DNA from: Shewanella oncorhynchi
GTDB taxonomy: Bacteria > Pseudomonadota > Gammaproteobacteria > Enterobacterales > Shewanellaceae
Length of the DNA stretch: 57,588 nt
Assembly: GCF_012584455.1 (NCBI RefSeq)
Contig: NZ_JABAEB010000020.1
Location: forward strand, 1 to 57,588
Direction: 5' to 3'
Made by a program: the position numbers and the translations under genes. Positions within the stretch are counted from its first letter, which is position 1, and the number at the start of each line of letters is the position of its first letter. Under the pieces are notes generated by a model. That model was given only the letters and a program-made list of their open reading frames with translations, had not been told where the DNA came from and made no database searches. This document shows, piece after piece, positions 25,717 to 33,217 of this stretch.

Positions 25717-28700
25717 GACATGATCTCCTCTATGTGCGGCTTAGCACTTGAACTGTAACTGTGCCGCTCGAAGTGAGCCTCCAAGCCACGTATCACTACA
25801 TAAAAAACCGGTGTCAGGAATAATCCGAACAATGTCACGCCGAGCATACCTGCGAAGACCGCAATCCCCATAGCCTGGCGCATTTCGGCCCCAGCACCGC
25901 TTGCCAATATCAACGGTACGACGCCAGCAATAAATGCCAATGAGGTCATCACGATAGGCCGCAACCGCAATCGACAAGCCTCAACGACCGCCTCCAGCGC
26001 ACTTGTTCCTGCAGCTTCGAGGCTGCGTGCAAACTCGACGATCAAAATTGCGTTTTTGGCCGCCAAACCGACGAGCACGATAAGCCCAATCTGAACAAAG
26101 ACGTTGTTGTCGCCCCCAGCCAGCCAGACACCGGTAATCGCGCTCAAAAGACACATCGGCACGATCAGCAGAACCGCCAGAGGCAGCAGCCAGCTGTTGT
26201 ATTGCGCGGCGAGGATGAGATAAGCGAGCAGCACGCACAATGGGAAAATGAACAGCGCAGAATCGCCAGCCAGTTTTTGCTGGTAGGTAAGATCAGTCCA
26301 TTCGAAGCTCATGCCTTCAGGCAAAACCTCCTTGGCTAATCGTTCCATGACCGCAACAGTCTGCCCTGAGCTGACGCCAGCCATCGCACCGCCCGAGATG
26401 TCGGCCGTAGGGTAACCGTTGTAGTGCATCACGCGGTCTGGGCCGGCACTTGGTGTCACAGTGACAAAGGAGGACAACGGCAGCATATCTCCGGCCGCGT
26501 TGCGCACCTGCAGTCGGCCGATAGATTCGGCTTGCATGCGGTGGTCTGCATCGGCTTGGGCCGTCACCTTATAGGTTCGACCGAAGCGGTTGAAGTCGTT
26601 GATATATAGAGAGCCGAGATAGACCTGAAGCGACTCAAACACATCCGCCAGACGAACCCCCTGGCTCATGACCTGAGTGCGATCGATGGTGACATCTAAC
26701 TGCGGCGCATTGATGTCAAGACTGGTCATAAGCCCAGCCACCTCGCCCGACTCGGTAGCTTTTGTCATCAGGATCTGGGTCTGCTGCACCAGAGCTGCTA
26801 GCCCAGCACCGCTGCGGTCCTCGACCTGCATCTTAAATCCGCCCGTCGCGCCAAGGCCAGGCACCGGAGGTGGCGGGAACACGCCGAGGAAACCATCGGG
26901 GATGCTGGCAAATTGGGCTTGCAAGCGCCCCGCAATCGCCATCGCGCTGAGATCGGGTGTAGTGCGATCTTTAAACGGGTCGAGCATGATGAATATGACC
27001 GCGGCATTTGGCACATTGATGAAACCATTGATAGAAAGGCCGGGAAACGCAACGACGCTTTCGACACCTGATTCGGTCAGCGCGATCTTCGACATCTGTT
27101 TGACGACTGCGTCGGTGCGGTCCAGTGACGAGGCGTTTGGCAGCTGGGCGATTGCGACAAGATAATATTTGTCCTGCATGGGCACGAAGCCGGGCGGGAC
27201 GGCCTTGAATCCGAAGAAGGTCAATGCAAGGAGTCCGGCGTAAACTAGAAGCGCCACGCCGCTAATCCGCACGACCTTGCGCACCGTATTGCCATAAGCG
27301 TCAGGTGCATGCTGGAACGGCTGGCCTAGTGTCCGAAACAACTGATCGGCGCGGCCACGCAAACTGCGCGGAACTCGCACTATTGCCGCCTGGCGCGGGC
27401 GCAACAAGAGTCCTGCGAGCGCAGGGCTGAGCGTGAGTGAATTAACTGCTGACAGAATGGTTGAAATCGCAATCGTGAGCGCAAACTGTCGATAGAACTC
27501 ACCCTGCAAGCCGCTTAGAAAAGCGGTCGGAATGAAAACGGCGGCAAGTACCGAGGTGATCGCGATAATAGGACCGGTGACTTCGTCCATGGCAAGCCGT
27601 GCGGCCTGAATGGGTTCCTCACCATTTTCGATGTGACGTTCGACATTCTCGACCACTACGATCGCGTCATCGACGACGATCCCGATTGAAAGCACCAGGC
27701 CAAACAACGACAACGTGTTCAGTGAGAAGCCCATCAGATGCATGACGGCAAAGGTGCCGATCAGCGACACCGGCACCGCTATAAGGGGTATGAGCGAAGC
27801 ACGCCAGTTGCGCAGGAACAGCACCACCACGATAACGACAAGAAGAATCGCCTCCAACAAGGTGGTTACCACCGACTCCAGCGAGGCACGGACAAACACC
27901 GTCGGGTCATACGCGATGCGCGAGCTGAGTCCTTCCGGAAAGTTGCCTTCAAGCCGCTGCATGGTTGTACGCACCGCCTGCGCAACGTCGAGTGCGTTAG
28001 CGCCCGGACTCTGGATGATTTGCAGCGCGACGGCAGGTTCACCGTCAAGCAGACTGCGCAATGCGTAGGTATCGGCCCCCATCTCAATGCGGGCGACATC
28101 GCGCAAGCGCGTCACCTGGCCGTCGCCGCCTGTTCGAATGATGATGTCGCCGAACTGCTCCTCATCAGTTAACCGCCCGAGCGTGTTCACTGTCACTTGG
28201 AACGCGGCACTGGAATTGGGAGCCTGACCGACGGAGCCAGCTGCTACCTGTACGTTCTGCTCGCGCACAGCGGCAATCACATCGCCCGCTGTCAGCCCTC
28301 GTGCGGCGATCAGGCTCGGATCGAGCCAGAGCCGCATACTATATTCACCAGCTCCCCAAACCAGAACGTCGCTGATTCCCGGGATACGGGACAGATCGTC
28401 GCGCACCTGGAGGTAAGCGTAGTTCGAAATATAGAGAGGGTCGTAGCGTTTGTCTGGCGATAACAGGTGAACCACCATCAGGATGTCCGGCGAGGTCTTC
28501 TGCGTAATGACGCCTTGGCGCTGCACCTCCTCCGGCAAACGCGGCAGAGCGCGCGAGACGCGGTTTTGTACCTGGATCTGTGCCATATCGGCATTCGTCC
28601 CTTGCGCAAACGTGACGGTCAGGATCATTCGGCCGTCAGTGGCTGATTGCGACGACATGTATAGCATGCCCTCGACCCCGGTGATCGCCTGCTCGAGTGG

Positions 28701-28895
28701 CGCGGCTACCGTTTCTGCAATCACCTTGGGATTGGCGCCCGGGTAGGAAGCGGTCACCTGAACCGTCGGCGGCGTCACGGTCGGATACTCGCTGAGCGGC
28801 AATTGGAAGAAAGCAACGATGCCAGCGAGCACCATCAAAACTGAAAGAACGATGGCAAAAATCGGGCGATCGATGAAGAAACGTGGGAATGTCAT
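25713..28895 (-). CDS. RND efflux permease, HAE-1 family (MexQ/MexF-like)
   Basis: This 1060-residue protein begins MTFPRFFIDRPIFAIVLSVLMV, the HAE-1 N-terminus, and has the proton-relay aspartates in GIVVDDAIVVVENVER (about 407-408) plus the second-half motif LVGLAAKNAILIVEF. It lacks the CusA-type methionine-rich metal relay as far as I can see, so it is a drug-type pump, not a CusA-type heavy-metal pump. The operon is adaptor-permease-outer factor with 4-nt overlaps. The promoter is CueR-like. P. aeruginosa MexPQ-OpmE, in the copper regulon, is the closest known parallel. Confidence 0.92.
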   Translation of the reverse strand: MTFPRFFIDRPIFAIVLSVLMVLAGIVAFFQLPLSEYPTVTPPTVQVTASYPGANPKVIAETVAAPLEQAITGVEGMLYMSSQSATDGRMILTVTFAQGTNADMAQIQVQNRVSRALPRLPEEVQRQGVITQKTSPDILMVVHLLSPDKRYDPLYISNYAYLQVRDDLSRIPGISDVLVWGAGEYSMRLWLDPSLIAARGLTAGDVIAAVREQNVQVAAGSVGQAPNSSAAFQVTVNTLGRLTDEEQFGDIIIRTGGDGQVTRLRDVARIEMGADTYALRSLLDGEPAVALQIIQSPGANALDVAQAVRTTMQRLEGNFPEGLSSRIAYDPTVFVRASLESVVTTLLEAILLVVIVVVLFLRNWRASLIPLIAVPVSLIGTFAVMHLMGFSLNTLSLFGLVLSIGIVVDDAIVVVENVERHIENGEEPIQAARLAMDEVTGPIIAITSVLAAVFIPTAFLSGLQGEFYRQFALTIAISTILSAVNSLTLSPALAGLLLRPRQAAIVRVPRSLRGRADQLFRTLGQPFQHAPDAYGNTVRKVVRISGVALLVYAGLLALTFFGFKAVPPGFVPMQDKYYLVAIAQLPNASSLDRTDAVVKQMSKIALTESGVESVVAFPGLSINGFINVPNAAVIFIMLDPFKDRTTPDLSAMAIAGRLQAQFASIPDGFLGVFPPPPVPGLGATGGFKMQVEDRSGAGLAALVQQTQILMTKATESGEVAGLMTSLDINAPQLDVTIDRTQVMSQGVRLADVFESLQVYLGSLYINDFNRFGRTYKVTAQADADHRMQAESIGRLQVRNAAGDMLPLSSFVTVTPSAGPDRVMHYNGYPTADISGGAMAGVSSGQTVAVMERLAKEVLPEGMSFEWTDLTYQQKLAGDSALFIFPLCVLLAYLILAAQYNSWLLPLAVLLIVPMCLLSAITGVWLAGGDNNVFVQIGLIVLVGLAAKNAILIVEFARSLEAAGTSALEAVVEACRLRLRPIVMTSLAFIAGVVPLILASGAGAEMRQAMGIAVFAGMLGVTLFGLFLTPVFYVVIRGLEAHFERHSYSSSAKPHIEEIMS

Positions 28896-30061
28896 TGTAC
28901 TGCTCCCGAGGTTTGTGACACCGCAATAGGTGTACCGTCAATCGCAGCGGACTGTGGCGTGACCTGCATGCCCGGGCCTACCAGCCCCTTGACGATAATG
29001 TGCTCGCCGGGCTGTAGACCTTGTTCGATCACGCGCAACCCCTCGACCAGCGGACCCAGCTCGACTGGCCGATATTCCGTCTTGTCGTCTTTGCCGACAA
29101 CGAGCACATAGTGGCTACCTTGATCGGTACCAATCGAATGATCGGAAACCAGAACCCTAGCTTGCGGCGCTCCGGTCTCTAGTTTAACCTTGGCAAAAAG
29201 ACCGGGCGTCAAATGCCCATCGGGGTTGTTGACAACAGCGCGGATACGCACTGTTCCCGTCCCACGATCGCTGGTGTTGGAGAGGAAGTCGACACGGCCT
29301 GGCCTCGAATACGTCTTGTCGGTGAGCAGTGCCACCATGACCTTTTCCGCCTGTGGACCATGCGTGGTAGTGTGGTCTCGGCCTGCGGCGAGCGATCGCA
29401 AATAAGTGCGTTCGTCTACATCGAAATAGACGTGGATGGGATCGATAGAAACAATAGTCGTGAGTGGCGTCTCGCCGCTGAAGACGTAGTTGCCTTCTGT
29501 AACGAGGGCTTGGCCGACACGTCCACTGATCGGCGCCGTGACACGTGCGAAACTCAGATCCAATTGTGCGGCATCCACCGCTGCCTTTGCGGCGTCGACC
29601 TGTGCTTTGCTTGCATTCATAGAGGCGGTTGCGATGTCGAAGCGATCACGAGCAACGATCTTTTGGGCAAATAGCTGTTCGGCTCGTGCATATTCCGTTT
29701 GGGCAAGTATCGATGCCGCTTCAGCCTGGCGCAGGTGCGCCGTCGCGGCGTTCAGCGCGGCTTGGAACACCCGAGGATCAATGAGAAAGAGCTCGCTGCC
29801 CTTTTCGACGAAGCGTCCCTCGGGCAGGCTTACGTTCTGAATATAGCCTGCAACCCTCGGGCGCAGCTCAACCCGCTTGACCGCGGTCAGCGAACCTGTG
29901 AGTTCGACAAATGGCGTCACCGGACGAACGATCACTTCGGCCACCGGAACGCTTGGTGGCTTTGCGGGACTGACAGAGGGAATAGCCTCCTTGCATCCTG
30001 CGATAGCGAGTGCAACGCTTAGCGCCACAGTGGTTATGGTTATGCGTTTGACCTTCATCAT
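28892..30061 (-). CDS. RND periplasmic adaptor (MexP/MexE-like lipoprotein)
   Basis: This 389-residue membrane-fusion protein has a signal peptide ending LAIAGC (lipobox), the lipoyl half-motif RVELRPRVAGYIQNVSL, a helical hairpin (about 100-170), the second lipoyl half ITAPISGRVGQALVTEG, and a barrel domain. It bridges permease and outer-membrane factor. First gene of the operon; its promoter has the CueR layout at 30124-30154. Its stop overlaps the permease start by 4 nt. Confidence 0.92.
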   Translation of the reverse strand: MMKVKRITITTVALSVALAIAGCKEAIPSVSPAKPPSVPVAEVIVRPVTPFVELTGSLTAVKRVELRPRVAGYIQNVSLPEGRFVEKGSELFLIDPRVFQAALNAATAHLRQAEAASILAQTEYARAEQLFAQKIVARDRFDIATASMNASKAQVDAAKAAVDAAQLDLSFARVTAPISGRVGQALVTEGNYVFSGETPLTTIVSIDPIHVYFDVDERTYLRSLAAGRDHTTTHGPQAEKVMVALLTDKTYSRPGRVDFLSNTSDRGTGTVRIRAVVNNPDGHLTPGLFAKVKLETGAPQARVLVSDHSIGTDQGSHYVLVVGKDDKTEYRPVELGPLVEGLRVIEQGLQPGEHIIVKGLVGPGMQVTPQSAAIDGTPIAVSQTSGAVQ

Positions 30062-30123
30062 TTTTTCCTTTCTCGATAGCAGTCGACATTTAGTTTTGCT
30101 GAGCCGAGGTAGCTCCTACTGTA

Positions 30124-30154
30124 TTTATCCGGCTTACTACGCTTAGAAGGTCAA
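30124..30154 (-). promoter_or_regulatory. Probable CueR-type promoter of the RND operon
   Basis: TTGACC (-35), 19-bp spacer, GATAAA (-10) on the minus strand, 63-93 nt before the adaptor start. The operator contains ACCTTCTAAGCGTAGTAAG; ACCTTC-N10-AAG is the pattern shared with the copA and copZ promoters. The right half is weaker than in copA. Confidence 0.65.
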
Positions 30155-30814
30155 GTGTTTTTTTTGATTAGTAAGGGGGCCTTGCGAGACACAGCGAAGT
30201 CTAACTCTGATGACGAAAAAATCATGATCAGCGACGAAAATCGCTAAGTATTAAGGCATGCACATAGAAGAAAACTTCCTCGACAAAAAAGCCAGACATA
30301 CGGCCTTGGCTGCTACGACCACTGCACTTACAAATGAGAGCGATTGGAAGTGTTGTTACTGCTGGCAGCTTTAGCCGACGGGTTGCATTCATGTTAGGGC
30401 TGACAGCAGAAATGGCCTGATTGCAGTTCCAAGCAAACAGCATTAAACACTGGCGAGTTTTACCGTTCGACTACTTGGGTATGAGGAATGTAAGCTCGCA
30501 AACTTAGAGCTTAGAACTAAGCAGATACAAGCTAAAATAAGGAAATGATGTTCTGGCCTTAAGTGTCAGACTGAGCAGTAATCAAAATGAAGAAGAGCTG
30601 ATACTATGATTAAATTCGTGGAGATCCCTCAGGTGTTTGATCAAGGCTAGCGCATGAGTGCCATTGCCTTAATTGCATTAGATTTACTTCTGTTTGTGAG
30701 CGTTCAGTGTACTGTTCAACCCATACTAGACAATTTTAATTGAGAATTTTCGAACTCTACAGTTGACAGTTCACCATTAGCAAAATGACGTCACTCCAAG
30801 TTCTAATATTTCAT
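30155..30814. other. Decayed DNA between the copper module and the IS fragment
   Basis: AT-rich, with no intact gene. Short open stretches are interrupted by stops and match nothing I recognise. Probably leftovers of mobile elements. GC-rich composition ends abruptly at about 30060-30150. Confidence 0.5.
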
Positions 30815-30937
30815 TTAAGCAGTCACATCTAGCTTCAAAAACTCTCTTGTTGATTGAGCAATATTAAAAATCCAATCGTGTTTTAAGCTACCAAAGAAAC
30901 GCCCAACGAAGGCATTATCCCAACACGCACCTACCCA
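30815..30937 (-). pseudogene. IS3-family OrfB C-terminal fragment
   Basis: On the minus strand GACWDNAFVGRFFGSLKHDW matches the conserved CWDNA...ERFF.SLK region of IS3-family DDE transposases, then continues to the stop at 30815-30817. The rest of the transposase is missing; it is joined directly to an IS left-end sequence (30935-30990). Confidence 0.75.
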
Positions 30938-30990
30938 TACTGCCTCAAAGTTAAGTGCTGAAATAAAATTAGACCGGAGCAGGTGCAGTG
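30935..30990 (-). repeat. IS3-type end sequence, inverted copy
   Basis: The minus strand has GGTCTAAT, 10 nt, then CACTTAACTTTGAGGCAGTA, equivalent to the sequence at about 19959-19998 on the plus strand (CACTTAACTTTGAGACAGTA). Thus two related IS ends face outward around the copper module. Confidence 0.65.
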
Positions 30991-31091
30991 GTATACAGAG
31001 TCAGACCATTATATTGGCGGTGATATTACATTTTTGGAAACAAATTCAATTACTCTGTCCTTAAATTATATCCATTTATAACTCGTTATGG

Positions 31092-31167
31092 GCGGATAAG
31101 CAGCACCTCTGTTACTAGGTGCTGCTCTCCTAAGAACCGTACATGCAACTTTCACTGCACACAGCTC
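31092..31167 (-). ncRNA. Group II intron remnant: domains V and VI only
   Basis: The minus strand at 31134-31167 is a 34-nt domain V: it starts GAGCTGTGTGCAG, has the catalytic triad AGC at positions 2-4, a GAAA tetraloop and the closing GTACGGTTC, with all stem pairs intact counting G-U pairs. Domain VI follows: a long hairpin CAGCACCT/AGGTGCTG (31101-31124) and a 3' end near 31090. No domains I-IV and no reverse transcriptase are present, so this is a fragment. It lies 22 nt downstream of the copZ stop. Confidence 0.75.
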
Positions 31168-31189
31168 AAGCCTCCACTAAGGTGTACTG

Positions 31190-31438
31190 TCAATTGGCGG
31201 TATTTTGCGACTTGCTGCTTCTATCTACACTGCAACAGGTTGACTCGGGTTTGGCCGGATATCCAATATCCTCCAGAGCGTCGAGTATTTCGTCTTGCGA
31301 TTGGCTGCTTTGTACATTGATACTACGGCTGGTGAGATCTGCTGTTACGACTGCATCGGCGTCCAGTTCCTTTATTGCACGGTTGATCAAGCCAAAGCAG
31401 TGGTTGCAGGTCATATCGGTAATTTTTAACGTTAACAT
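31190..31438 (-). CDS. copZ: CopZ-like copper chaperone with Cys-Cys tail
   Basis: This 82-residue protein is one heavy-metal domain with the binding motif MTCNHC (Cys about 11/14; His in place of the usual second variable residue) and the usual GYPAKP near residue 60. A tail of about 17 residues contains STCCSVDRSS, an extra thiol pair. AAGGAGA lies 5 nt before the ATG. It presumably binds Cu(I) in the cytoplasm and passes it to CopA or CueR. It has its own CueR-type promoter and sits outside the IS-bounded module, with AT-richer composition. The gene ends just before the group II intron remnant. Confidence 0.85.
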   Translation of the reverse strand: MLTLKITDMTCNHCFGLINRAIKELDADAVVTADLTSRSINVQSSQSQDEILDALEDIGYPAKPESTCCSVDRSSKSQNTAN

Positions 31439-31470
31439 CGTAAATCTCCTTTACTAAGTGGGCAGCTAAA

Positions 31471-31501
31471 ATTCTGCACCTTGCTACAGGGAGAAGGTCA
31501 A
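31471..31501 (-). promoter_or_regulatory. CueR-type promoter of copZ
   Basis: TTGACC (-35), exactly 19 bp, CAGAAT (-10). The operator is ACCTTCTCCCTGTAGCAAGG, with matching CCTT/AAGG arms. The -35 overlaps the stop of the decayed cueR copy. Confidence 0.85.
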
Positions 31502-31722
31502 GGCTTATTTTCTGTGATGTTACCCAGTACCAGTTGTGCCCAAATGGCATAATGTGAGCAGGGGTCGCCAGTGCTGCAATCTGATAGCTGCTGCAGTACT
31601 TACTGCATTTGTTGTAGCTCACTGCTCTTCCCTTTAATTTAAGTCAGATGCTGCTCTGCTAGCTGTTTGACTTTACGGCTTTCCCGCTCTAGATCGCACC
31701 AGAGCTGCAGTAAGGATAAATG
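31498..31722 (-). pseudogene. Decayed second cueR (C-terminal half)
   Basis: Reading the minus strand from 31722 gives LSLLQLWCDLERESRKVKQL, then a stop, SSELQQMQ, another stop, and VLQQLSDCSTGDPCSHYAIW. This follows the CueR dimerisation helix and metal-loop pattern (LxxLW, C-x-GD-P-C). The N-terminal helix-turn-helix is missing and there are two internal stops, so it is dead. It lies directly upstream of copZ on the same strand, so the ancestral order was cueR-copZ. Confidence 0.7.
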
Positions 31723-32103
31723 TCATTTCATGAAAACCCCTATCTTCTAGCGCGAGCTATAAACTCCAACAGTTGTAATTGCTGACAGTTATACAGTAGC
31801 TGGCTTCAGTGCGTGGAGCCTTATTTAACCTGAACTCGGGATAAGAAACTTTGAACTAATAGCCCTCCAAGTGATCGGAACTTTCGACCAAGAAAAACCC
31901 ATCATACCGGAGGGCCTATAGTTATTTTGATCATGCTTTTTTATCTCAAAAGATTGTCTTCGTTGAATTCAAATAGTCTTCGTTTTAATTCCATGCTTAC
32001 ACTTCTGATAAAAATAGAGTGATAAATTACTTAAAAACTATATTATTAAATATGAATAAAGTCATATTTCGGCAATCTTCAATCAGATGCAGATTGATTT
32101 ATT

Positions 32104-32160
32104 AGCGCTTAAAATCATATTTTTTGACAAAAAAGCGCTTAAAATCATAAATTATGACAA
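32104..32160. repeat. Two 27-bp direct repeats, 30-bp period
   Basis: Copies at 32104-32130 and 32134-32160 share AGCGCTTAAAATCATA, then WWTTWTGACAA. The two differ at only a few positions. The 30-bp period is close to three helical turns. It could be a pair of operator sites or an iteron-like relic. Confidence 0.65.
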
Positions 32161-32555
32161 TTTGAAGCCTCCCAAAGAAAATCGTATTTTCTAACTCGTG
32201 GTTTCTACGTATTTCCCAAACTCATTTTGTATGAAAAGCCACAGTTTTGTGTTCGTGGCCACTCAGAATGAGGTTTCGCGGCAGACTGAAATTTGCTTTT
32301 TTTCGCCGATATCTTCTGGCCATCTTACCTGCTCTTATTTGGGTATTAGTACGATTAACTAAGTTTGTGTTTGGGGACTTGATGATGGTTTGTTGCTACT
32401 TCTCGTCGCGCGTGCTGGCACTTTGCCAATTTGAAGATGTACTGCAAATACGCCAGCAACAAAAACCGATGCAATTATCACTCATATAATGAAGCAATGT
32501 TGCCTGTTAAAACTTATATACTTACGATTTAGCTTAAAGCATAGACACTAAGGTT

Positions 32556-32592
32556 AAAACCCACATTCGTCATCGGTAATGATGTGGGTTTT
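32556..32592. terminator. Terminator-like hairpin
   Basis: AAAACCCACAT and ATGTGGGTTTT enclose a 15-nt loop. It is symmetric with A and T flanks. No intact gene ends here, so it is probably left from a lost gene. Confidence 0.55.
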
Positions 32593-32897
32593 AAGAAGCA
32601 TGATCTTAGAGTCGTTAGTATTTATGCAAAAAATTCAATTTCCTTAAATAAGGTCGAACCAACACCCTACCCCCGAGCTGTAAAATCAACAATAACGTTT
32701 TTACTACAGCAAACGGCAGCTGGCAAAACATAACATCAGAGCGGAGCGGAATGTAGGCATCACCCACTTCAAGCAAGGTCAGTAGGCTGATTGACTCAAT
32801 AACTAGACCATCCATAGTGCACCTCAATTCGTTATTTTTTAATATTATACGCAGAGATGCGACAGCTTGTGTCATAACTAAAAGGAAGTTTGTATAA

Positions 32898-33110
32898 CAG
32901 ACTCTTATATTATCGCTAGGCACTGAATTTGCGATAACTTGCGGTACAGAAAGTGGTTTAAGTGGCTTGTTGGATGGCGTCATTTATCGCTCATCTACTG
33001 GGAAGTGGTTAAATGCCTCCGTCAAATACGACAAGCTGATGATTGACATCGGGCGGATGAGTAAGAATAATACGCGGCAGGTTGCAGAGAAGCCTGTCCG
33101 CAAAAGATGA
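32898..33110 (+). pseudogene. Open stretch resembling a protein C-terminus, no start
   Basis: Seventy codons bounded by stops, including GLLDGVIYRSSTGKW and KLMIDIGRMSKNNTRQVAEK, ending KPVRKR. The latter part looks like real protein. There is no start codon with ribosome site. Possibly the 3' end of a gene removed by deletion. Unrecognised. Confidence 0.3.
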
Positions 33111-33217
33111 TATCACTCTGATAAATTAACAGCGTTGCGAATCGATTTCATATCGAACCCACAGCAATCAAATAAGTTTGGCTTAGCGGAATGCCAATAA
33201 ACTTAGGAGAATTGTTT

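Larger units (their letters stand above)
31723..33217. other. Long AT-rich accessory stretch without an intact gene
   Basis: Contains an inverted pair AGCCCTCC (31861-31868) / GGAGGGCC (31909-31916) that could mark an IS end, two 27-bp direct repeats (32104-32160), a terminator-like hairpin (32556-32592), and an open stretch without start at 32898-33110. Small open frames on either strand have no ribosome site or recognisable motif. Confidence 0.5.

Noticed and set aside
24763..29840. Long antisense open frames opposite the RND genes
   Set aside because: Same reason: shadows from GC-rich third positions of real genes.
32247..32489. 80-residue plus-strand open frame with hydrophobic stretch
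   Set aside because: No ribosome site; flanked by decayed DNA.
32615..32983. 122-residue minus-strand open frame
   Set aside because: No ribosome site or recognisable motif; it overlaps the plus-strand fragment that looks more protein-like.
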